Made by a program: the position numbers and the translations under genes
Assembly (NCBI RefSeq): GCF_964283195.1
Contig: NZ_CAXYLH010000002.1
Strand: one strand, 5' to 3'
DNA: 64,000 nt
Origin: Paratractidigestivibacter sp003150175
GTDB taxonomy: Bacteria; Actinomycetota; Coriobacteriia; Coriobacteriales; Atopobiaceae
In this document: one piece after another, positions 53,113-62,082 of the stretch
Position numbering within the stretch: position 1 is the first letter of the stretch
Layout: each line of letters begins with the position of its first letter
Notes under the pieces: model-generated
What the model was told of the DNA's origin: nothing
Seen by the model: the letters and a program-made list of their open reading frames with translations, nothing else
The model's database searches: none

Positions 53113-55275
53113 CTAGAAGTCGGGCTCGTCCTCGAGCGAACGGAGGATCCCGTGGTCGATGTCGTCGCGCGTGAGCGCCATCAGCAGGTAGAGCATCTCC
53201 CTGCCAGGACGGAAGAGGTTCTCGTCTATCGCCGCGGCGGCGCCCTCCTCGAGCACCTGGAGGACTTCCTCCGACGGGGCGAGCGGGATTCCGCGGGCCG
53301 CGAGCGCCTCCGCGACGCGCTCGTCGGAGAGCGATTCACTGTTCTCCGCCCCGAGCAGGCTCGCGATCTGCCGCGCCGCGTCGACGATTCCCCCGGGCAG
53401 CATGCGCGAGGCCATCTGGTAACAGGCTTGCGAGGCCACCATGTTCCCCAGCTTCCACTGGAGCTGCGCCATCGTGATGTAGCCGAAGCCGATGCTCTGC
53501 GGGTCGCTCGCGCAGCGGAGCATGCGGCAGCACTCCTCCGACGCCTCCTCCACGCGGCCGAGCTCGAGCAGGCAATGGCTGTAGTTCAAGGCCGCCTGGG
53601 TCGAGAGCGGGGCCATGTGCGCTGCCTGGCGCGCGAGGTCGCAGGCCGCCTCGGGCCGCTCGAGCAGGAGGTCGGAGGCCGAGAGGAGCTGGAGCGCGTC
53701 GAAATAGGCGCGCGGCACGAGCCTGACCTCGGGGCAGTCGTCGGCAAAGAGCCGGTTGTAGATCACGCGGTCCGCGTAGCCGTCGAAGAGCCTCCAGCGG
53801 GTCCCCGCGTCGTCGCGGTACCTCGAATCGGCCTCGATGGGCGCGAGCGCCTCCGCGACCACGGCGGCGCATCCCTCCGCGTCCCTGGCAAAGAGCTTTT
53901 TCTGCGCATCGGCGACCGTCTGCCTCAAGGCGCTCGCGGCCTTGAAGGACTCCTCCACGGCCTCGGGGTCCGACTCGTCGATCTCGCCCTCGATAAGCCT
54001 GCGGGCGACCTCGTGCGAGGCGGCGATGACGTCGGGGTCCCCGGACTCCCGCGCGATCTCGAGCATGGAGCGGACGTTCTCCTCGGTCGAGGGGCCGAGC
54101 GCGGCGGAGGCTTTCCTGGCCACCTCGGCGCGCGCGGCGTCCTCCCTCACGGAGAGCCCGTGCACGTACCTGCACCCGAGGTTCGCCGCCGCGCTCGCGC
54201 TGGAGAGGCGCTCATCGGAGAGCTCGACTGTGCGGTAGCGGCCCTTGGGGCAGAACCGCTCCTCGTCCATCGAGAAGCCCTGGGCAACCGGCGCGAGCGT
54301 CCCGTCGGACTCGTCCATCGATGCGCACAGGAAGCGCATGAGCGAGACGGGCTCGGCGCGCGCGAGGTCAATCCCCTCGAGGTCCTCGCGCTCGAGGGCC
54401 GCCGAGCAGTAGCATGCGTGGCTCGTCGCCGTGTCGACAACTCCGGAGACCCAAACGCGGTGCAGGTCAGGGGTATTGTTGAAGACGTAGGCGCACAACA
54501 GGACGAGCACCCGCAGGTTGTAGTCGGTGGCCGCGCGCCTGCGCATCGCGTCGCTCGCGGGCACGATGCCGAGCCCGTCCACATAGGCCTTGGCCGGCAT
54601 GAGGCGCGGCGGGACGAGCTCGACCTCGATGGCCGCCTCGCCTTCCCGCGCGTTCACGCGGAACCTCGCGGAGAGCCGGTAGGGGAGCCTTAGGCACTCG
54701 ATGCCCGCGGCGATGGCCTTGCGGTCCGCCCATTCGCCTCCGCACCCGAGCTCCTCAGGGTCGAGCACGGGGGTCTGCGCCTGCTGGGCCACCGAGCGCG
54801 CGACGCGCTGCTCGGTGCGGACGATCTCCTCCATGCTCGCTCCGCGCGGGTCGTCCAGCAGGGCGGAGCAAAGAAGCGCGCCGTTCAGCGCCGCCTCGAC
54901 GCCAAGGACCCGGAGCTTTGCGAGGTAGGGGAGCTCGGCGTCCTCGATACGGAGGTAGAACAGCCCGCTCGTCCTCGGGCGTACGACGCGCAGCCCGGGC
55001 AGGCGCCCCTCGTCCTCGAAGATCCCCGCCTCGCCGAGCCGCTCCGCGAGCCTTCGCTCGAGTGCCGAGGCGCCCTCGTCGGAGCGCGTCTGGACGACGA
55101 AGGACTCCAGCAGCGCCGCCGGGTCCTTGGCCGCTATGAGCTCGCGGCCGAAGCGGTCGATGTCGAACCCCTCGGACGGGGCCGCACCGGCGAGGGCCGC
55201 CTTTGCGGCGCCCTCCACCATCGCGGCGATGACCTTCTCGATCCCACCGCCGTGTTTGCCGACAGCGCCGTCCAT
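53113..55275 (-). CDS. Large TPR-containing protein of unknown function
   Basis: A 720-residue cytoplasmic protein without signal or membrane segments. The N-terminal 330 residues are mixed alpha/beta with no recognised domain. The C-terminal half (about 440-620) has TPR-like helix pairs, e.g. ACDLARQAAHMAPLSTQAALNYSHCLLELGRVEEA. Several Cys and Trp residues are scattered (YCSAALERED; CRYVHGL). It lies between the DUF1015 and HAD genes on one transcript (4-9 nt gaps). I do not recognise the family; it appears to be lineage-specific. Confidence 0.65.
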   Translation of the reverse strand: MDGAVGKHGGGIEKVIAAMVEGAAKAALAGAAPSEGFDIDRFGRELIAAKDPAALLESFVVQTRSDEGASALERRLAERLGEAGIFEDEGRLPGLRVVRPRTSGLFYLRIEDAELPYLAKLRVLGVEAALNGALLCSALLDDPRGASMEEIVRTEQRVARSVAQQAQTPVLDPEELGCGGEWADRKAIAAGIECLRLPYRLSARFRVNAREGEAAIEVELVPPRLMPAKAYVDGLGIVPASDAMRRRAATDYNLRVLVLLCAYVFNNTPDLHRVWVSGVVDTATSHACYCSAALEREDLEGIDLARAEPVSLMRFLCASMDESDGTLAPVAQGFSMDEERFCPKGRYRTVELSDERLSSASAAANLGCRYVHGLSVREDAARAEVARKASAALGPSTEENVRSMLEIARESGDPDVIAASHEVARRLIEGEIDESDPEAVEESFKAASALRQTVADAQKKLFARDAEGCAAVVAEALAPIEADSRYRDDAGTRWRLFDGYADRVIYNRLFADDCPEVRLVPRAYFDALQLLSASDLLLERPEAACDLARQAAHMAPLSTQAALNYSHCLLELGRVEEASEECCRMLRCASDPQSIGFGYITMAQLQWKLGNMVASQACYQMASRMLPGGIVDAARQIASLLGAENSESLSDERVAEALAARGIPLAPSEEVLQVLEEGAAAAIDENLFRPGREMLYLLMALTRDDIDHGILRSLEDEPDF

Positions 55276-55279
55276 GTGC

Positions 55280-56530
55280 CTACCTCGGGTCGGAGATCTT
55301 GCGGATAAAGAGGCCGCTTCGGAGCTTCGGCTCGAACCAGGTGGACTTCGGCGGCATGAGGAGCCCCGCGTCGGCGACGCTCATGAGGTCGTCCACGGAG
55401 GTCGCGCACAGGTTGAAGGCGACGCCGTCGGCGCCGGCCCTGCGCTCGAGCTCCTCTGTGCCGGCGTTGCCGCCGACGAAGCTGATCCTCTCGTCGAGGC
55501 GCGGGTCACCGATGCCGAGCACGGGGCCGAGCACGTGGTCCTGAAGGCGCGACGCGTCGAGCGACGCCACGGGGTCTGCGTCCGCCTCGGCGTCCCCCTT
55601 CCAGACGAGGCGGTGCCAGCTCCCCGCGCAGTACATGCCAAAGACGCCCTTCTGAGCGGGCGCGACCGCCTCGCCGAGGGGCTCGGAGACCTCGAAGTTC
55701 GCGGCCGCTACCGCCTGCGCGAGCTCGTCGGGCGTCATCCCGTTCAGGTCCGAGACCACGCGGTTGTATGGAAGGACCGTGAGCTCGCTCGCGGGAAAGA
55801 GGACGCAGAGCAGGTAGTTGAAGGGCTCGTCCCCCGTGAGGGCGTCTCCCGCGTCCTCGCGCAGCTCGCGGCACACGCGCGCTGCCGAGGCCGCGCGGTG
55901 GTGGCCGTCGGCGATGTAGGCGCGCGGCATCCGCGCGAGCATGAGCTCGATGGCCTCGACCGCCTCCGGGCGGCCCACGCGCCACACGGTCTGGCGCACG
56001 CCCTCGGCGTCCTCGAAGTCATAGAGGGGCTCGGCCTCCTTGGCCGCGCCGACGAGGAAGGCGAGCGTCGGGTCGTCGCGGTACGCGAGGAAGATGGGCC
56101 CGGTCTGGCAACCGGTTGCCTCGATATGGCGGACGCGGTCGTCCTCCTTGTCGCGGCGGGTCAGCTCGTGTCGCCGGATGGTCCCGTCCATGTAGTCGTC
56201 GAGCGAGCACGCGGCGACGATGCCGGTCTGGCTGCGGCCGCCCTGCTCGAGGCGATAGAGGTAGTAGCATTTGTTCGGGTCGCGCATGAGCGTGCCGTCG
56301 GCGGCCCGTTCCTCGAGGATCCTCCTCGCGGCCGCGTAGACGTCGTCCGCGTACATGTCGTGGTCGGGGCCGAAGGCGGTCTCGGGGCGGTCGATCGCGA
56401 GGAAGGAGGTCGGGTGGGCGGCCACATAGGCTGCGGCCTCGCCGCGGTCGAAGACGTCGTAGGGCAGCGAGGCGAACGCCGCCGCGCGGTCGGGAACGGG
56501 CCGCAGGCAGGCGAAGGGCAGTGCGCGCAT
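55280..56530 (-). CDS. DUF1015 family protein
   Basis: A 416-residue protein. The start (RPVPDRAAAFASLPYDVFDRGEAAAY) and the diagnostic YIADGHHRAASA motif at about residue 215 define DUF1015. C-terminal MPPKSTWFEPKLRSGLFIR is also typical. Members are often encoded near serine/phosphoserine genes in anaerobes, and the ADGHHR motif recalls the ParB-like serine kinase fold. The actual reaction here is unproven. First gene of a three-gene minus-strand unit with the TPR and HAD genes. Confidence 0.85.
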   Translation of the reverse strand: MRALPFACLRPVPDRAAAFASLPYDVFDRGEAAAYVAAHPTSFLAIDRPETAFGPDHDMYADDVYAAARRILEERAADGTLMRDPNKCYYLYRLEQGGRSQTGIVAACSLDDYMDGTIRRHELTRRDKEDDRVRHIEATGCQTGPIFLAYRDDPTLAFLVGAAKEAEPLYDFEDAEGVRQTVWRVGRPEAVEAIELMLARMPRAYIADGHHRAASAARVCRELREDAGDALTGDEPFNYLLCVLFPASELTVLPYNRVVSDLNGMTPDELAQAVAAANFEVSEPLGEAVAPAQKGVFGMYCAGSWHRLVWKGDAEADADPVASLDASRLQDHVLGPVLGIGDPRLDERISFVGGNAGTEELERRAGADGVAFNLCATSVDDLMSVADAGLLMPPKSTWFEPKLRSGLFIRKISDPR

Positions 56531-56645
56531 TGGTATATCTCCTCAGGTCGAGGGCATGTTCGGGCGTAGGGTTTATCTTACCCTGCCCGGGCCAGGGCGT
56601 GCTCTGCTATGCTCACATCGTTACCTGCCCGGAAAGGAACAGCTG

Positions 56646-57305
56646 ATGCCCCCGATATCCCAAAGGAAGCTCGTCGTTTTCGACTTCGACGGGACCCTCG
56701 TCGACTCCATGCCCGGCATCGTCGCCACCGCCCGCGCCGTCATGCACCGGCATGGATGGACTGACGAGGAGCTCGGCGACATGAGCAGGCTCGTGGGCCC
56801 GCCCTTCCCGCAAGCGTACAGCATGGTCTACGGCCTATCCGAGGCCGAGGCGCAGCAGGTGACCGAGGAGTACCGCGCCATCTATGCGGGCCTCGGGCGC
56901 GACGGGTGGCCGCTCTTCGAGGGGATGGACGCGCTTCTTGGCGACCTCAAGGCCGCAGGGAAGCTCCTCGGCACGGCCTCGTCCAAGCGCGAGTTCCTCC
57001 TGCGCCGGGGCCTGGAGACCAACGGCGTCCTCGACCTCTTCGACTTCCCCATGGCGAAGCTCTCCGACCACGGCGACTCGAAGGAGGCGGCCCTCGGGCG
57101 CGCCCTCGCCGCCGCCGGCGTCGACGGCTCCGAGGCCGTTATGGTGGGCGACCGCCGCTTCGACGCGGAGGCGGCCACGAGCTGCGGCGTCGAGTGCGTG
57201 GGCGTGCTCTACGGCGCCACCGCCCCGCGCTCCGAGCTCGAGTCCGCCGGCTGCGCGGCGATCGCCGACACCATCGACGACCTGCGGCGCATTCTTTTGG
57301 GATAG
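56646..57305 (+). CDS. HAD phosphatase (Gph/phosphoglycolate-phosphatase-like)
   Basis: A 219-residue protein; ATG 56646 with GGAAAGGA. Motif I DFDGTLVDSMP, motif II GTASSK, motif III Lys in FPMAKLSD/HGDSKE, motif IV VGDRRFDAEAATSCG, and GVLYG...SELESAGCAAIADTIDDL at the end, as in phosphoglycolate or pyrophosphate phosphatases (PpaX/Gph). Likely a housekeeping phosphatase; substrate uncertain. Confidence 0.82.
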   Translation: MPPISQRKLVVFDFDGTLVDSMPGIVATARAVMHRHGWTDEELGDMSRLVGPPFPQAYSMVYGLSEAEAQQVTEEYRAIYAGLGRDGWPLFEGMDALLGDLKAAGKLLGTASSKREFLLRRGLETNGVLDLFDFPMAKLSDHGDSKEAALGRALAAAGVDGSEAVMVGDRRFDAEAATSCGVECVGVLYGATAPRSELESAGCAAIADTIDDLRRILLG

Positions 57306-57369
57306 GGAATTCCCCCGCCTGCGGAAGCGCCCGTCAGAGCGCGGTCGCGATGGGGTAGAGTTAGCGTAT

Positions 57370-57390
57370 GCGCGGGCAGAAGGCCCGCGC
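57370..57390 (+). promoter_or_regulatory. Leader hairpin upstream of the phasin-like gene
   Basis: GCGCGGGC (57370-57377) and GCCCGCGC (57383-57390), 5-nt loop, 22 nt before the start at 57413. No T-run, so not a terminator; possibly an mRNA-stabilising or translational element. Confidence 0.35.
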
Positions 57391-57412
57391 CCACGGACGA
57401 AGGGAGCCGCTC

Positions 57413-57802
57413 ATGGACGGATTCGATATGGGCGAGACCATCTACAAGGCGTTTCTCGCCGGCGTCGGCGCCGTCGCCGCCGGTGCCGAGAAGGGCCAGC
57501 AGCTCGTCGACGAGCTCGTGAAGAAGGGCGAGATCACCGTCGAGCAGGGCAAGAACCTGAACTCCGAGCTCACGCGCAAGGTCAAGGAGACCTTCGAGTC
57601 CACGGTCTCGGGAGCTTCCGACGCCGCGCTGCGCTCCAAGCTCGAGTCCATGACGCCCGAGCAGCGCGCCGCGTACGCGCAGAAGGTAGCGGACATGAGC
57701 GCCGCTATCGAGGCCGATCGCGCCAAGGCCGCCGACGAGCCCGTCGCCGAGGACGTCTCGGACGCCTCTGAGGACGCCGTCGAGCCGGACGCCGCCGAGT
57801 AG
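57413..57802 (+). CDS. Phasin-like coiled-coil protein
   Basis: A 129-residue protein; ATG 57413 with AAGGGAG. It begins MGETIYKAFLAGVGAVAAGAEKGQQLVDELVKKGEITVEQGKNLNSELTRK, the layout of phasin/poly-hydroxyalkanoate-associated or PhaF-like helices. Acidic C-terminal tail (EDVSDASEDAVEPD). Together with the UbiB-like kinase it forms a two-gene unit, as in other actinobacteria and clostridia. No PHA synthase is nearby, so it may be a membrane- or lipid-associated scaffold. Confidence 0.7.
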   Translation: MDGFDMGETIYKAFLAGVGAVAAGAEKGQQLVDELVKKGEITVEQGKNLNSELTRKVKETFESTVSGASDAALRSKLESMTPEQRAAYAQKVADMSAAIEADRAKAADEPVAEDVSDASEDAVEPDAAE

Positions 57803-57811
57803 CGCACGGGC

Positions 57812-59587
57812 GTGGCCGCAGAACCCGAACAGAAAACCGCAACGGAGACGGGCGCCGACGAGGCCGCCCGTCTCCATGAGTACGACCAGATCTTGAACAG
57901 CTGGTACGACGAGATGACCCGCGACGGCTCCGATTCGGGGCCGGACACGATCGGCATCTTCGGCGGCCGAGCCCAGGGGTCTGCGCAGTACGATCTCTCG
58001 CGCGCGAGCCGCCTTCGGCGCATCGGAGAGATCCTGCAGATCGTGCGTCGCTACGACATCTTCCACGGTCTCACGCCCCAAGGCCTGCGGCGGATGCTCG
58101 AGGAGCTCGGCCCCACCTTCGTCAAGGCCGGCCAGATCCTCTCGATGCGTTCCGAGATCCTGCCGCCGAGCTTCACGCGCGAGCTCTCCAAGCTGCGCAC
58201 CGACGTCGAGCCGATGGACCGCGAGACGGTGCTCGCCGCCCTGCGCGCCGAGTACGACCGCCCCATCGAGGAGATCTTCGACGCCATCGACGACAACCCG
58301 CTCGGCTCCGCCTCCGTCGCTCAGGTGCACAAGGCGCGCCTGGTTACAGGCGAGCTCGTGGCCGTCAAGGTACAGCGCCCGCATGTCCAAGAGGTCATGG
58401 CCAAGGACATCTCCATCATGCGCTCGCTCGCGCGCAGACTGGGCGGCTTCATCGGCGCGGACCAGTTCCTCGATCTCCAGAGCGTCGTCGACGAGCTGTG
58501 GCTTTCTTTCCGCGAGGAGACCGACTTCCTCGTCGAGGCGCGCAACCTCGAGGAGTTCCGCCGCAACAACGCCGGCTGCAAGTTCCTCGACTGCCCGAAG
58601 CCGTACCCGGCGCTCTGCACGCGCCACGTCGTGGTGATGGACTACATCGAGGGCATCCCCATCGACGACACCGTCGAGCTCACCGCCGCCGGCTACGACT
58701 GCGCCGAGATCGGCGAGAAGCTCATGGACAATTACACCGCCCAGATGCTCGACGACGGCTTTTTCCACGCCGACCCGCACCCCGGCAACCTCGTGGTCTC
58801 GGGCAACAAGATCGTCTACATGGACCTCGGCATCATGGGCAGGCTGAGCTCGGGGGATAGGCGCTGCGTCTCGCAGATGGTGGAGGCCGTGGCCAGGCGC
58901 GACTCGATCGAGCTCGCCGACGGCCTTCTGCGTTTCTCGCGCGGGGGCAGCTCCGAGGTCGACTACGCGCACCTGCTCGGCGAGCTCGACGCGATCATCG
59001 CCAACTACGGATCGGCCGACCTTTCCGACCTGGACATCGGCGGCTTCGTCAACTCGCTCGTGACCATGGCGCGGCGCAACGGCATCGAGCTCCCCGGGAG
59101 CGTGACCATGCTCGCCCGTGCGCTCGTCACCCTCGAGGGCGTTGTCGACAACCTTCTGCCGAACGCGAGCATGGTCGACATCATCAAGCGCCACCTGAGC
59201 GCGCACACCACCCCGCAAGACGCCGCCAAGCGCGAGGCAAAGCAGCTGGCGCGCGAGGGGGTCTCCGCGAGCCACGGGCTCCTCGTCGCGGCGGGGGAGG
59301 CCGGTCACGCCATGCGGATGCTCACCCGCGGCCAGCTCAGGGTGAACCTCGACCTCGCGGGCACCGAGGACCCGCTCGAGGACATGGGCCACATCGTCAA
59401 CCGACTCACGCTCGCCATCATCGCCGCGGGCCTCTTTATGGGGTCGTCCATCGTGTACTACGCGAGGATCCAGCCCGTCATCTTCGGCATCCCCATCATT
59501 GGCTTCGTGGGCTACCTCTTCGCGCTGTTCATCGGCCTCTACGTCGCGCACGACATCCTCAGCGAGAACCGACGCCGCAAGCGGTAG
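57812..59587 (+). CDS. ABC1/UbiB family atypical kinase with two C-terminal membrane helices
   Basis: A 591-residue protein; GTG 57812 is likely, 9 nt after the phasin gene. The KxGQ motif (FVKAGQILSMRSEILP) that marks the family is at about 105-120. The Ala-rich nucleotide loop SASVAQVHKARL and VAVKVQRP lysine, EETDFLVEARN and FHADPHPGNL (catalytic Asp), and MDLGIMG (metal Asp) are all intact. Two membrane helices lie at about 530-580. UbiB-like proteins act in isoprenoid-quinone or lipid metabolism with a controversial ATPase activity; the role here is unknown. Confidence 0.9.
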   Translation: MAAEPEQKTATETGADEAARLHEYDQILNSWYDEMTRDGSDSGPDTIGIFGGRAQGSAQYDLSRASRLRRIGEILQIVRRYDIFHGLTPQGLRRMLEELGPTFVKAGQILSMRSEILPPSFTRELSKLRTDVEPMDRETVLAALRAEYDRPIEEIFDAIDDNPLGSASVAQVHKARLVTGELVAVKVQRPHVQEVMAKDISIMRSLARRLGGFIGADQFLDLQSVVDELWLSFREETDFLVEARNLEEFRRNNAGCKFLDCPKPYPALCTRHVVVMDYIEGIPIDDTVELTAAGYDCAEIGEKLMDNYTAQMLDDGFFHADPHPGNLVVSGNKIVYMDLGIMGRLSSGDRRCVSQMVEAVARRDSIELADGLLRFSRGGSSEVDYAHLLGELDAIIANYGSADLSDLDIGGFVNSLVTMARRNGIELPGSVTMLARALVTLEGVVDNLLPNASMVDIIKRHLSAHTTPQDAAKREAKQLAREGVSASHGLLVAAGEAGHAMRMLTRGQLRVNLDLAGTEDPLEDMGHIVNRLTLAIIAAGLFMGSSIVYYARIQPVIFGIPIIGFVGYLFALFIGLYVAHDILSENRRRKR

Positions 59588-59633
59588 CGCCTCTCTGGAG
59601 CGTCTCGGAGCAGAACGGCTGACGTCAACGTGC

Positions 59634-59768
59634 CCCCCGTGCCCCGCGCGGCCTGTGCTTTAGTTGCCTGCTCGGGCAGTCCTCTTCGCACGGAGGCCAC
59701 ATTAAGTGGCCTCCGGCTCATGTGGAACTCGCGATCAACTAAAGCACAGGCCGCGCGGGGCACGGGGG
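59634..59768 (+). repeat. Core-and-arms palindromic element, copy 2
   Basis: A perfect 33-bp inverted repeat (59634-59666 and 59736-59768) surrounds a 69-nt interior. It contains the 61-nt core 59669-59729 shared with the copy at 41893-41953. The core hairpin is 59691-59700 with 59706-59715, loop ATTAA. The arms have no alignable similarity to the arms of copy 1 except short GC-rich words. It lies between the convergent ubiB-like and tex genes, where it may also stop transcription. Confidence 0.88.
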
Positions 59769-59785
59769 CGGTGAGTCGGCTCTTC

Positions 59786-61933
59786 TTACTTCCCCTGCAC
59801 CATGGTGAGCGAGATCTTCTTGCGGTCGCGGTCGACCTTCTCGACCCAGACCTTCACCGTGTCGCCGACGCGAACGACGTCGCTCGGGTGCTTGACGAAG
59901 CGGTTCGCGAGCTTCGAGATGTGCACGAGGCCGTCCTGATGGACGCCTACGTCGACAAAGGCCCCGAAGTCGACGACGTTGCGCACCGTGCCCCTGAGCT
60001 CCATGCCAGGCTGAAGGTCCTCGATCGAGAGCGCTGCCCGGCTGAAGATCACCTCGGGGGCGTCGTCTCGCGGATCGCGCCCGGGCTTCTTGAGCTCGCC
60101 GACGATGTCGATGAGGGTGGGGGCTCCGCAGCCAAGGTCGTCCGCGAGGTCGGCGACGCTGCCCAGGCGGCGCTCGATGTCGGGCACGCCGCCGCGCTTG
60201 AGCTCGTCGGCGGAGACGCCCGCGCGCTTGAGCACCTCGGTGGCCACGGGATAGCTCTCGGGGTGGACGCTCGTGGCGTCCAGGGGGTTGTCGCCCCCGG
60301 TGATGCGCAGGAAGCCTGCGGAGTTGAGGAATGCCTTGGGGCCGAGCTTGGGCACCTTCTTGAGCTGACGGCGGTCGGTGAAGGCGCCGTTCTCCTCGCG
60401 GTAGGCGACGATGTTGTCGGCCACCGTGGGCGTGATGCCGGAGACGTAGCCGAGCAGGCTCGCGCTCGCGGTGTTCACATCCACACCTACGCGGTTGACC
60501 ACGTCCTCGACGACGTTTCCGAGCGTGCGGGAGAGCTCCGCCTGGTCAAGGTCGTGCTGGTACTGGCCCACGCCTATTGACTGAGGCGGGATCTTTACGA
60601 GCTCGGCGAGCGGGTCTTGCAGGCGTCGCCCCAGGCTCATGGCGCCGCGCACGGTGACGTCAAGGTCGGGGTATTCGCGGCTCGCGAGCTCGGATGCCGA
60701 GTAGACCGAGGCGCCCGCCTCGTTGACGATGGTGTAGCGGAGCTCCGGCGCCTGCTCGGATATGAACTCCGAGACGACCTCCTCGGTCTCGCGGCTCGCG
60801 GTGCCGTTTCCGATGACGATGGTGTTGACGCGGTCCTTGCTCACCAGGCGGGCAAGCTCGCGCTTGGTTCCCACGACGTCGTGGCGGGGCTTGGTGGGAT
60901 AGACCACGCCGTGGTCGAGGAGCTTGCCGAACTCATCGATGACGGCGACCTTGCAGCCGGTCCGGTACCCCGGGTCGAGCGCGAGGACCCTCGCGCCCCT
61001 CACGGGCCTCGCGGAAAGCAGGCCCTCGAGGTTCTTCGCAAAGACGTCGATGGCGTCGGCCTGCGCGCGTGCGGTGAGGTCGGAGCGGGCCTCGCGCTCG
61101 AGCGAGGGGGCCATGAGGCGCCTGTAGCCGTCCGCGACGGCGGCGTCGAACACCGGGGCAAAGACGCCCTGGCGGCGCGGCCAACGGCGCCCGAGCCGCT
61201 CTACCGCCGCGGCGCCGTCGACGTTCACGCGCACGCGGAGCTTGCCCTCGCGCTCGCCGCGGTCGATGGCGAGGATGCGGTGGTTGGGGATCTTGCGCAA
61301 GGGCTCCGAGAAGCCGTAGTACGGCTCGTAGGGGGTCTTCTCGGCGGCATTGGTCGCCTCGACGACGATATCGGCGGTGTTTCTGGTAAACGCGCGCAGC
61401 TCGGCGACGTTCTCGGGGTCCTCGGCCACGGTCTCGGCCACGATGTCCGAAGCGCCGGCGAGGGCCTTCTCGGGCGTGTCGAAGCCGGCCTCCTCGTTGA
61501 CGTAGGCGGCCGCAGCGTCGAGCGCCGAGCCCTTGGCGGACGCCTGCATGATGATCATGTTCGCCAACGGCTCGAGTCCGGCCTCGCGCGCCTTCTGGGC
61601 GCGGGTGAGGCGCTTCTTTCGGAAGGGCTTGTACAGGTCGAGCACGCGCTGCAGGGTCGCGGCCTCTGCGATCTGGGACCTGAGCTCGTCGGTGAGCTTG
61701 CCCTGCGCGTCGATGAGGGCGATGACGTCTTGCTTGCGCTCCTCGAGGTTTCGCAGGTAGGAAAGACGCTCCTCGAGGGCGCGGAGCGCGACGTCGTCCA
61801 TGCCGCCCGTCGCCTCCTTGCGGTAGCGCGCGATGAAGGGGATGGTGTTTCCCTCGTCGATGAGCTTGACCGTCGCCTCGACGTCGGTCTTCCTTAGCTT
61901 GAGTTCCTCGGCCAGCTTGGCAATAAGGTCCAT
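59786..61933 (-). CDS. tex: Tex-family S1 RNA-binding protein
   Basis: A 715-residue protein. Standard Tex plan: N-terminal helix bundle (KTDVEATVKLIDEGNTIPFIARYRKE), YqgF-like domain (LALDPGYRTGCKVAVIDEFGK), helix-hairpin-helix (VGVDVNTASASLLGYVSGI) and C-terminal S1 (GMELRGTVRNVVDFGAFVDVGVHQDGLVHIS, about 635-705). It is a broadly conserved cytoplasmic protein linked with transcription and RNA processing. Start ATG 61933 with CAAGGAG. Confidence 0.95.
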   Translation of the reverse strand: MDLIAKLAEELKLRKTDVEATVKLIDEGNTIPFIARYRKEATGGMDDVALRALEERLSYLRNLEERKQDVIALIDAQGKLTDELRSQIAEAATLQRVLDLYKPFRKKRLTRAQKAREAGLEPLANMIIMQASAKGSALDAAAAYVNEEAGFDTPEKALAGASDIVAETVAEDPENVAELRAFTRNTADIVVEATNAAEKTPYEPYYGFSEPLRKIPNHRILAIDRGEREGKLRVRVNVDGAAAVERLGRRWPRRQGVFAPVFDAAVADGYRRLMAPSLEREARSDLTARAQADAIDVFAKNLEGLLSARPVRGARVLALDPGYRTGCKVAVIDEFGKLLDHGVVYPTKPRHDVVGTKRELARLVSKDRVNTIVIGNGTASRETEEVVSEFISEQAPELRYTIVNEAGASVYSASELASREYPDLDVTVRGAMSLGRRLQDPLAELVKIPPQSIGVGQYQHDLDQAELSRTLGNVVEDVVNRVGVDVNTASASLLGYVSGITPTVADNIVAYREENGAFTDRRQLKKVPKLGPKAFLNSAGFLRITGGDNPLDATSVHPESYPVATEVLKRAGVSADELKRGGVPDIERRLGSVADLADDLGCGAPTLIDIVGELKKPGRDPRDDAPEVIFSRAALSIEDLQPGMELRGTVRNVVDFGAFVDVGVHQDGLVHISKLANRFVKHPSDVVRVGDTVKVWVEKVDRDRKKISLTMVQGK

Positions 61934-62007
61934 TCGACTCCTTGTCCGTTCCGTTTGCTAAAGGCTCTATAGGATAGCATCGCCCAGACGCTGCGGTCCG
62001 ACGCCAA

Positions 62008-62066
62008 AGGGCCCCCGGGCCCCTTGTGGCCGCGGTCCTTCTCGCCACAAGGGGCCCGGGGGCCCT
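62008..62066. terminator. Very long perfect terminator hairpin between tex and the ABC gene
   Basis: A 23-bp perfect stem (62008-62030 with 62044-62066), 13-nt loop. It lies downstream of the minus-strand ABC gene (ends 62083) and just upstream of tex (starts 61933). The stem is longer than usual for intrinsic terminators and T-content is low on both sides. Confidence 0.75.
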
Positions 62067-62082
62067 CCTTTGTCGCTGCGCG

